Position numbers and translations under genes: made by a program. From a virus, in the IMG/VR virus record IMGVR_UViG_3300005095_000480, positions 1-31,196 of that record: DNA of 31,196 nucleotides; one strand, written 5' to 3'. The notes beneath the pieces are model-generated. The model saw only the letters and a list, made by a program, of their open reading frames with translations. It made no database searches and was not told where the DNA came from. Shown here piece by piece: positions 13,984 to 19,007 of the stretch (position 1 is the first letter of the stretch; each line of letters starts with the position of its first letter).

Positions 13984-14916
13984 ATGGAACTGGTTGACCT
14001 GGTGCCGCAGAGGTATGGTGTAACAAGTTTTGAGGGGAAAATACCCACGGTAGAGCCAGTGGATGTGCAGACAAAGGGTTCAGCAAAGTCCTATGACTTG
14101 TCCATTTTGGCGAAGTTCGACGATGGAAATGACTGTCTGCTGATGCTGACTGTTGACGGGATAATGGGAAAGTGCACATGTGTCAAATATGGGGATACGC
14201 CATGCGAGCACCTTGTTGCAGCGTTTCAGAAGTTCAGGGAGATAGCAGGAGAAGACACTATATCAAAGCTGTCGAGAATCGAAAAGAAGGGTGAAAAGGG
14301 TGTGAGGCGTGAGCAGACCAAGGAGAAGACCGAAAAGTCGAAGAGTTCTGGACTGAAAGACAGGTTTCTCAACAAGCTAACGGTTCTGTTCGGGCAGCCA
14401 CTCACGGGTAAGACCACCTTCGCCATGCACCTTGCCAAAGAGTTCTCCCGTGTTGCTGTTATCAAGGTGGACAAGAACTATAGTGTTGAGGACTACGGGA
14501 TAAATGCGAGGGTGTTTCCTGTCAGCAGACCAAGGGATGTGCTGGATGCAATTTCTCAGATCCCAGCGTATGAGGACCAGTTAGTGATAGTTGACTCAAT
14601 CACATCTCTGGATGCTTACTTCATGCCTGAAGAGCCCGAAAAGGACGATCCAAGAGTGGCAAACAGGAGGGCAAGGTTCTGCGATGCTGTCATGATGGGG
14701 CTTCAGAAGTTCAGAAAAGGTGGTGCGGTCTTGGTGATTGCCCATGAAGCAATCAAGGACTTCCAGACCAAAGAGGTAGGGCCAAGGATGAATGTGATAG
14801 CCCTCAGGCATGCGGATCAGGTCCTCAGGCTAACTGTCGAGAACGGCAAGAGAAAGATCACACGCGTTAATGTGCGCAAGGTCGTTGAGAATCCGGAGTT
14901 TGAGTTTGAGTGGTGA
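13984..14916 (+). CDS. SWIM zinc finger fused to RadA/RadB-like RecA-fold ATPase
   Basis: 310 residues. Residues about 62-80 are a SWIM finger (C64-x-C66-x7-C74-x-H76, CTCVKYGDTPCEH). A charged linker (100-125) leads to the ATPase: Walker A GQPLTGKT 137-144, Walker B QLVIVD near 199-204, then VLVIAHEAIKDF, a sensor-like strand, and LRHADQVLRLTVENG typical of RadB/RecA relatives. SWIM domains bind DNA or partners in recombination proteins. It may load on single-stranded DNA in viral recombination or replication. A packaging-ATPase role cannot be excluded, since no separate packaging ATPase is seen. Leaderless promoter; first gene of its operon. Confidence 0.8.
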   Translation: MELVDLVPQRYGVTSFEGKIPTVEPVDVQTKGSAKSYDLSILAKFDDGNDCLLMLTVDGIMGKCTCVKYGDTPCEHLVAAFQKFREIAGEDTISKLSRIEKKGEKGVRREQTKEKTEKSKSSGLKDRFLNKLTVLFGQPLTGKTTFAMHLAKEFSRVAVIKVDKNYSVEDYGINARVFPVSRPRDVLDAISQIPAYEDQLVIVDSITSLDAYFMPEEPEKDDPRVANRRARFCDAVMMGLQKFRKGGAVLVIAHEAIKDFQTKEVGPRMNVIALRHADQVLRLTVENGKRKITRVNVRKVVENPEFEFEW

Positions 14917-14920
14917 TAGT

Positions 14921-15232
14921 ATGGAGCTCGAATGCTATGTTTGCGGGAAGAAGGCCGTAGTAAGCGAAAAGGGCGACAGAATAGAGAGATGGGTGGTAGC
15001 AGGGGGGATACTGATCTGTCCGGAATGCGCTGGGAAGATATCCGGACCAGGGTTTGATGCCCTCGTTCAGCTTGACAAGGCAATAATGGACCTGAAGATC
15101 GCTATCTCACACATGAGGGAGATCAGGGATGTTGACCTCTCGAGAAAGCTGATCCTCAGAGCTGAGAAAGCGATCAGTGCAATTCAGGCGTTGAGGGCTG
15201 ATGTGAAATACCGGTTCTTCGGGAGGTTTTAG
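14921..15232 (+). CDS. Zinc-ribbon protein with helical tail
   Basis: 103 residues from ATG 14921, four nt after the ATPase stop (TGATAG). The N-terminus is a ribbon (CYVCGKKAVV, then ICPECAG). Residues 45-103 are a helical bundle with LRAEKAISAIQALR. A paralog of the 15345 product, with the same ribbon-then-helices plan. Probably nucleic-acid or partner binding in the ATPase operon. Confidence 0.8.
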   Translation: MELECYVCGKKAVVSEKGDRIERWVVAGGILICPECAGKISGPGFDALVQLDKAIMDLKIAISHMREIRDVDLSRKLILRAEKAISAIQALRADVKYRFFGRF

Positions 15233-15234
15233 GA

Positions 15235-15342
15235 ATGCTGATAAGATGCGGACGATGTGGTAGAGTAATCAGGAAAGAGGATGCGAAATTCGACTATTTC
15301 ACCGGATATGTCTGTCGTGACTGCTATTTAAGGGGGGATTAG
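15235..15342 (+). CDS. Very small zinc-ribbon protein
   Basis: 35 residues with two knuckles, RCGRCGR near the start and VCRDCYL near the end, spaced about 20 residues, i.e. one complete zinc ribbon and nothing else. Two nt after the upstream stop and two nt before the next ATG, so it is clearly part of the operon despite its length. Probably a structural adaptor. Confidence 0.75.
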   Translation: MLIRCGRCGRVIRKEDAKFDYFTGYVCRDCYLRGD

Positions 15343-15344
15343 TA

Positions 15345-15602
15345 ATGTATGTGTGCTTCAGGTGTGGCAGGCGAGCTGATAGCGAGTTTCTCCCAGATGG
15401 GTGGAGCATAAGGTACGATGGGATAGTGCTGTGCCCTGACTGTGCTGATGCACTCAAAGGAGATGACAAAGCTGTGGAATTCCTCAAAGACATTTCAGAG
15501 GCCATGCTGGCAACGAAGAGTGCTTTGAACAAGATTAAGGACCTGAACCTGTATGATCATGTAGAAAGAGATATAATGAGCAACAGTAATGCACAATCTT
15601 AA
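15345..15602 (+). CDS. Zinc-ribbon protein with helical tail, paralog
   Basis: 85 residues. The ribbon uses YVCFRCGRRA and LCPDCADAL, followed by helices (EAMLATKSALNKIKDLNLYD). Similar plan and motifs to the 14921 product, suggesting duplication. Ribosome binding site GGGGGGAT precedes ATG 15345. Unknown partner or nucleic-acid target. Confidence 0.8.
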   Translation: MYVCFRCGRRADSEFLPDGWSIRYDGIVLCPDCADALKGDDKAVEFLKDISEAMLATKSALNKIKDLNLYDHVERDIMSNSNAQS

Positions 15603-15667
15603 TGAAATTGATATTATGATCAGATTGAACAGGAATGAAACAGATATAACCAAGGAGCTGTGAGACC

Positions 15668-15811
15668 ATGAAATCCATGCGAACGCTTACCATAACTGTT
15701 ACAGACAAGCAGTATAAATTCCTTGAAGAGCAGATCCGCGAGGGGAAGTATGCGACGAAGTCAGAGGTTGTCCGGGACGCGATAAACAAGCTGATGGAGG
15801 GTTCAGAATGA
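15668..15811 (+). CDS. Ribbon-helix-helix regulator (ParD/CopG-like)
   Basis: 47 residues: MKSMRTLTITVTDKQYKFL is the beta strand plus helix 1, and KYATKSEVVRDAINKL is a textbook RHH turn and helix 2 (K/T-S-E-V-V-R-x-A). Such proteins dimerise and bind operators. The ATG overlap with the next zinc-ribbon gene (AATGATAATG) implies coupling. Could regulate this operon or a neighbour; no toxin partner is visible beside it. Confidence 0.85.
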   Translation: MKSMRTLTITVTDKQYKFLEEQIREGKYATKSEVVRDAINKLMEGSE

Positions 15812-15972
15812 TAATGAAGTGCCCGCGATGCAAAGACTGGACAACTCCTGCGGCCGAATATCAGAATGAAAGATATGGCCACGGGATGAGGGTCTTCAAC
15901 AGGAAGAGAAATGGTAGCTACAAGTGCACGATCTGCGGGTATGAGACATCACCACCTAAAAAGTCACGATGA
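15808..15972 (+). CDS. Small zinc-ribbon protein
   Basis: 54 residues, with CPRC near the N-terminus and CTICGYE near the C-terminus, spaced about 35 residues: a single zinc ribbon resembling those in transcription factors (TFS/TFB N-terminal type). Overlaps the RHH gene at the stop. A GC-rich possible RNA element follows the stop directly. Possible transcription-associated factor. Confidence 0.75.
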   Translation: MIMKCPRCKDWTTPAAEYQNERYGHGMRVFNRKRNGSYKCTICGYETSPPKKSR

Positions 15973-16056
15973 TCGGGCCGGCAGCCGTCGCACAGCCACC
16001 CGAGCCTCACCTCCGGCCGGGCCTGACCGAACGGGATGAGGGTCCGGTTTACTACA
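15973..16056 (+). ncRNA. GC-rich structured segment, possible small RNA
   Basis: A GC-rich stretch of about 80 nt between a gene stop and the first tRNA, with no reading frame. GGCCGG (15976-15981) can pair with CCGGCC (16013-16018), and GACC (16025-16028) with GGTC (16041-16044). An ACA lies at 16054-16056, downstream of the second possible stem, as expected of an H/ACA guide RNA. It could also be a degraded tRNA or tRNA leader. Weak; based on base composition and pairing only. Confidence 0.3.
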
Positions 16057-16064
16057 ATTCCCAT

Positions 16065-16138
16065 GGGCCCGTAGCTCAGTAGGACAGAGCACCGGCCCTC
16101 TAAGCCGGTTGTCGGGGGTTCAAATCCCTCCGGGCCCG
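16065..16138 (+). tRNA. tRNA-Arg (anticodon TCT)
   Basis: Acceptor GGGCCCG pairs with CGGGCCC (16131-16137), with discriminator G. D arm GCTC/GAGC; anticodon stem CCGGC/GCCGG; T arm GGGGG/CCCTC around TTCAAAT. The anticodon loop is CCTCTAA, anticodon TCT at 16099-16101 (AGA codons). Position 33 is C rather than the near-universal T. No CCA is encoded. AGA is a frequent Arg codon here, so it may support viral translation. Confidence 0.85.
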
Positions 16139-16156
16139 CTGTGAGGTGAGGAGTGC

Positions 16157-16300
16157 GTGGGGATATACTGGATCTGCTGGGAATGTAACAGGGTCTTCGG
16201 AAATGCAGCTAAGGCGATGGCACACCAGAAAAGAACAGGACACGCAATAGAACGAGTAAGAATTACACCATGTGGTTGGGTATTCCCAAAAGCCCCGTAG
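16157..16300 (+). CDS. Tiny C2H2 zinc-finger protein overlapping a tRNA gene
   Basis: 47 residues from GTG 16157, behind GGTGAGGAG. C7-x2-C10-x12-H23-x5-H29 forms a C2H2 finger (WICWECNRVFGNAAKAMAH). The stop TAG (16298-16300) lies inside the tRNA-Gln gene, which begins at 16291. GTG 16153 is an alternative in another frame. The motif is strong for such a short frame, so I believe it is coding. Confidence 0.65.
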   Translation: MGIYWICWECNRVFGNAAKAMAHQKRTGHAIERVRITPCGWVFPKAP

Positions 16301-16364
16301 GGTGGGAGGACAATCCTGCCGGACTCTGGATCCGGCGACCCCGGTTCGAATCCGGGCGGGGCTA
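16291..16364 (+). tRNA. tRNA-Gln (anticodon CTG)
   Basis: Acceptor AGCCCCG pairs with CGGGGCT (16357-16363), with discriminator A at 16364. Anticodon stem CCGGA/TCCGG, loop CTCTGGA, anticodon CTG at 16326-16328 (CAG codons). T arm CCCGG-TTCGAAT-CCGGG. The D stem GGGT/ATCC includes a G-T pair. Its first ten bases overlap the end of the zinc-finger gene. Confidence 0.88.
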
Positions 16365-16373
16365 TCTTCTCTC

Positions 16374-16444
16374 AGCCCCGTGGTGTAGTGGCAATCATGC
16401 CAGCCTTTGGAGCTGTCGACGGGGGCTCGAATCCCCCGGGGCTA
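16374..16444 (+). tRNA. tRNA-Gln (anticodon TTG), possibly degraded
   Basis: Acceptor AGCCCCG pairs with CGGGGCT (16437-16443). The anticodon loop CTTTGGA gives TTG (CAA codons). The T arm GGGGG-CTCGAAT-CCCCC shares a C with the acceptor stem: relative to the usual archaeal tRNA-Gln pattern one C is missing, the T loop begins with C instead of T, the D loop is one base short, and the outer anticodon-stem pair is a C/T mismatch. Either a fast-evolving viral tRNA or one losing function; a homopolymer sequencing error is also possible. Confidence 0.65.
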
Positions 16445-16460
16445 AAGAAGAGGTGATAGC

Positions 16461-16703
16461 ATGGTAGAAGATATAGACGAGTCCAACCCACTTAACAGAC
16501 AGGTAGGCGGAGACCATTACAAGGGATTCAAAATCCAGCCAGTCGAGTTCATCCACCACAACAACCTACCATTCTGTCTTGGCAATGTTGTGAAGTATGT
16601 CTGTCGCTATGTGGTGAAGAAAGACCCTGTGGACTTGGACAAGGCAATCCACTACCTCGAACTTCAGAAACTGCTCGATGCGAGGGGGGAGTCAGATGGC
16701 TAA
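16461..16703 (+). CDS. DUF3310 protein
   Basis: 80 residues. NRQVGGDHYKGFKIQPVEFI, then NNLPFCLGNVVKYVCRY and DLDKAIHYLELQ match the DUF3310 family, common in phages and viruses, sometimes annotated as a nucleotide kinase-like protein, biochemical role unproven. Ribosome binding site AGAGGTGAT precedes ATG 16461. Overlaps the next gene by 8 nt. Confidence 0.85.
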   Translation: MVEDIDESNPLNRQVGGDHYKGFKIQPVEFIHHNNLPFCLGNVVKYVCRYVVKKDPVDLDKAIHYLELQKLLDARGESDG

Positions 16704-16896
16704 GCCACTAAAAGATAAGCTAGAAGACATGGTTGTTAAAACAATGGTACTGCTTGCTTTCATATTTTCATGGGGTATTCTAATCTATGGTCTTACTGAC
16801 AACACAACTGTCGGCATTGTCGCACTCATGTCATTTCTGGTTGATTTCGCTCTGTTTACAGGATTTGTGCTGTATCTGGTAATATTTGACAGGTGA
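16696..16896 (+). CDS. Small membrane protein with two helices
   Basis: 66 residues from ATG 16696, overlapping the DUF3310 gene. Two hydrophobic helices (VLLAFIFSWGILIYGLTD and MSFLVDFALFTGFVLYLVIF) follow a charged N-terminus. First of two consecutive small membrane genes on an AT-rich stretch. Function unknown. Confidence 0.7.
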   Translation: MAKPLKDKLEDMVVKTMVLLAFIFSWGILIYGLTDNTTVGIVALMSFLVDFALFTGFVLYLVIFDR

Positions 16897-16901
16897 TGAG
16901 T

Positions 16902-17057
16902 ATGAAAACATCTATTGCTCTCCTGATTTTGATGGTACTGATTGGATATATATTGTACATCTTCCCAAATCCAGTAACTGCATTAATGTTCGTGCTAGAT
17001 GGTGTCATTTTGCTGTCTTACTGTACGGCTCAGACTATGTCATTGATATTTGAGTAA
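16902..17057 (+). CDS. Small membrane protein with two helices
   Basis: 51 residues, almost wholly hydrophobic: MKTSIALLILMVLIGYILYI, then LMFVLDGVILLSYCTAQTM. Ribosome binding site AGGTGATGAG precedes ATG 16902, 5 nt after the upstream stop. With its neighbour it may form a membrane pair. Function unknown. Confidence 0.7.
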   Translation: MKTSIALLILMVLIGYILYIFPNPVTALMFVLDGVILLSYCTAQTMSLIFE

Positions 17058-17071
17058 AAGAGGTGTTGAGT

Positions 17072-17512
17072 ATGAATTATATCGAAACACCACCAAAAGA
17101 GGTAGAAGGGAATCTTAAGGGCTGGATCGAATGGTCCAACAAGAAAGCGGAAGAGGTACTGAAAGAAATCGTAAAGCTCGGAAGACTGCAAGTGATTACG
17201 GACAAAGACATCGGCAGGATCATGTTTGGCTGCCTGAGGAACTTCAATAAGAAGGCACCATTTGAGATGCTTATCTCTGATTATTTATACATAAGTATTT
17301 TGATGAGAAAACTCGACGAAGAAGTAAAAGGCATTCATTTCCAGCCAGAAGTGTTCTGGTATGGTAAGACTGGCAGGTTCAACCAGTTAACAGAGGGGAC
17401 TTGTATAAGCTTACATGTCCTGACTGATTACATACCAGAAGGGGCTGAAGAGAAGTTATGGTGGATGTTCGACGATGAGAAAGTGCTCGATGATTTTACT
17501 GTAAATAAATAA
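17072..17512 (+). CDS. Hypothetical protein
   Basis: 146 residues from ATG 17072 (ribosome binding site GAGGTGTTGAG at 17061-17071). Mixed alpha/beta with aromatic-rich C-terminal half (HFQPEVFWYGKTGRFNQ, then EEKLWWMFDDEKVLDD). Last gene of the plus operon; transcription probably ends at the hairpin near 17551. No family recognised. Confidence 0.8.
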   Translation: MNYIETPPKEVEGNLKGWIEWSNKKAEEVLKEIVKLGRLQVITDKDIGRIMFGCLRNFNKKAPFEMLISDYLYISILMRKLDEEVKGIHFQPEVFWYGKTGRFNQLTEGTCISLHVLTDYIPEGAEEKLWWMFDDEKVLDDFTVNK

Positions 17513-17550
17513 AGTTATGTACTGTCTTCCAATTCTTCTTCATTTATACT

Positions 17551-17578
17551 CGGGAATAACCCGTGCGTACACATTTTT
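17551..17578 (+). terminator. Hairpin plus T-run between convergent genes
   Basis: CGGG (17551-17554), an AATAA loop, then CCCG (17560-17563), followed after 10 nt by TTTTT (17574-17578). It lies between the ends of the plus operon (17512) and the minus operon (17600), where a terminator is expected. Confidence 0.4.
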
Positions 17579-17599
17579 ACCTTCCGGATAAAACATAAG

Positions 17600-17779
17600 T
17601 TATGTTAATGGTATATTGAACTTGTTTGATAACTCCACCAGTGCTCTGAACTTTTCGCATCTCGCACCATAGTCATCGGCGGTACTGGCGTGACACTCAG
17701 ATCCATCAAACCTGCAGTAACCAAGGGCCCAATCGTCTGTCGTCCAGAACCAGCACATTTGGAATCTATCACACCTCAT
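17600..17779 (-). CDS. Small Cys/Trp-rich protein
   Basis: 59 residues from ATG 17779, overlapping the PAPS-reductase-like stop by ATGA. Cys at positions 3, 9, 22, 29 and 41 (MRCDRFQMCWFW, CRFDGSECHAS, ARCEKF). The spacing is reminiscent of small metal-binding or Fe-S proteins. It is coupled to the PAPS-reductase-like gene, so it may be its partner. Confidence 0.7.
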   Translation of the reverse strand: MRCDRFQMCWFWTTDDWALGYCRFDGSECHASTADDYGARCEKFRALVELSNKFNIPLT

Positions 17780-18399
17780 CTCAAACCCTCCACAAATTGA
17801 TATAATTTATAATTGTGTTTTGTTTTTCTAAATGATAGCACCTCTTCCCGGATCTTCCAGAGGTCAGGGTGGTTGCGTCTCAAGTGCTCTCTATTCTTTT
17901 TGTTCATGAACGGACAGATAAAACATCCAGACTTCATTGGTATCTTGATCCCCTCTTTAGATAGCATCTTAACGCAAAGGTCCCTGTCCATTTTGAAGTC
18001 CACTAGCGGGTATATATCCAAACACCCTCTACCATCTGGGATAACCCTTCTAACCTCACTATAATCTATTCCTTTATATATTATTGACGGACGTGTAATA
18101 TATTTATAAAATGGTTCAATTTTAAACTTAACAGTGCACCACCTTTTATTCTTAAAAGGACTTATTTTATACTTATAGCAGTACTCCACTAGACTACTAC
18201 AACCACTAACATTTGGCTTCACTATATTTATATCCCATCCCACATCATCAACTAAGTAGTCCAGATACTCGTATGTCTCTGGGAACTCGCATCCCGTATC
18301 TACGAACACTATCTCATCGATTGGATAACCATGCTTCCGAAGGAGAAGGACCATGGCTGTGGAGTTCACTCCAGCACCAAAAGATACTACAAACTTCAT
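17776..18399 (-). CDS. PAPS-reductase-like PP-loop protein
   Basis: 207 residues from ATG 18399 (ribosome binding site GGAGGGTTTAAGA). The PP-loop VSFGAGVNSTAMVLLL near the N-terminus is the viral variant of SGGxxS. IVFVDTGCEFPETYEYL and KRWCTVKFKIEPF are typical of PF01507 proteins. CFICPF near residue 167 is a Cys pair for a metal or Fe-S cluster. The family adenylates a substrate or transfers sulfur; in phages the substrate is usually unknown. Roles in DNA or tRNA thio-modification are possible. Nearby minus genes: a DnaJ-type zinc finger and a methyltransferase remnant. Confidence 0.8.
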   Translation of the reverse strand: MKFVVSFGAGVNSTAMVLLLRKHGYPIDEIVFVDTGCEFPETYEYLDYLVDDVGWDINIVKPNVSGCSSLVEYCYKYKISPFKNKRWCTVKFKIEPFYKYITRPSIIYKGIDYSEVRRVIPDGRGCLDIYPLVDFKMDRDLCVKMLSKEGIKIPMKSGCFICPFMNKKNREHLRRNHPDLWKIREEVLSFRKTKHNYKLYQFVEGLR

Positions 18400-18426
18400 T
18401 CTTAAACCCTCCACACCACCAGCCAT

Positions 18427-18756
18427 TCATAATGATTCATCAAGAAACTTTCTAACCTTTGCGAACTCATCATCGCCTATAAGCTCTGTAATCAGCAAGT
18501 ATGTCTGTTTCTCTAATGGCCATATGCATACCATTCTGCCAGTCAATTCGACGATACTAGTCGCTACCTCTGCAGCCTTCTTCGACCCAGTTACTGTGAA
18601 ATGAAATCGAATCACACCACTCACAACCATCTTGTCGCTTGGATTAAAATTAAGTTCTTCATAGACCTCAACCCAGCCCTTCCCGTTGCACCCGTGACAT
18701 GTCTTACCCATATACTCACCAGACCCACCACACACTGGACACAAAACTGCCTTCAC
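18427..18756 (-). CDS. DnaJ-type zinc-finger protein
   Basis: 109 residues from GTG 18756 (ribosome binding site GGGGTGGT). Two CxxCxGxG units (CPVCGGSG and CHGCNGKG) form a DnaJ-like zinc finger. The C-terminal 75 residues form an alpha/beta domain (VVSGVIRFHFTVTGSKKAAE). No J domain is present. Could be an adaptor for its PAPS-reductase-like neighbour. Family of the C-terminal domain unknown. Confidence 0.8.
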   Translation of the reverse strand: MKAVLCPVCGGSGEYMGKTCHGCNGKGWVEVYEELNFNPSDKMVVSGVIRFHFTVTGSKKAAEVATSIVELTGRMVCIWPLEKQTYLLITELIGDDEFAKVRKFLDESL

Positions 18757-18853
18757 GATACCACCCCTTACAATAACACAGCATATTTACACATATTCCG
18801 ATATCTGCAGGCCATGTCCATGGACCGTAATCTATACCCGAATCCAACCACAT
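18716..18853 (-). CDS. Possible small Trp/Cys-rich protein
   Basis: 45 residues from ATG 18853, behind a strong GGAGGAGGAG ribosome binding site. The sequence begins MWLDSGIDYGPWTWPADIG. It overlaps the methyltransferase remnant at its 5' end and the DnaJ-type gene at its 3' end by about 40 nt, which weakens the case. It may be a real small gene, a frame-shifted remainder of the methyltransferase region, or chance. Confidence 0.35.
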   Translation of the reverse strand: MWLDSGIDYGPWTWPADIGICVNMLCYCKGWYREGSFVSSVWWVW

Positions 18854-19002
18854 GTTACTCCTCCTCCATCAGAACCAGCATACTTGCGATAATCTCCCCT
18901 CCTTAATCGCCAGTTATCTAGTTCCATCACTATTTTGAAGCCAGCAGACTCGAACCCCAGCGAAAATCCACCACACCCGCAGAAAAGATCCAGAACCTTC
19001 AC
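18832..19002 (-). pseudogene. Truncated DNA (cytosine-5) methyltransferase
   Basis: 56 residues from GTG 19002. The first 30 are a clear C5-methyltransferase start: VLDLFCGCGGFSLGFESAG is the SAM-binding motif I, followed by FKIVMELDN at the acidic motif II. After about residue 30 it turns into unrelated sequence and stops at 18832. The catalytic PCQ motif IV, the target-recognition domain and motifs VI-X are absent. A deletion remnant of a methyltransferase once placed right after the helicase gene. Alternatively a retained SAM-binding peptide, which is unlikely. Confidence 0.75.
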
Positions 19003-19007
19003 ACATA

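Noticed and set aside
13984-14916. Calling the RecA-like protein the packaging ATPase
   Set aside because: The sequence after Walker B resembles RadA/RadB, and the SWIM finger fits recombination. Packaging remains only a possibility.
15591-15665. 24-residue frame starting ATG 15591
   Set aside because: No ribosome binding site, no domain and largely fills a spacer; not supportable as a gene.
15668-15811. Toxin-antitoxin pair with the RHH gene as antitoxin
   Set aside because: The adjacent gene is a zinc ribbon, not a ParE/RelE-like toxin.
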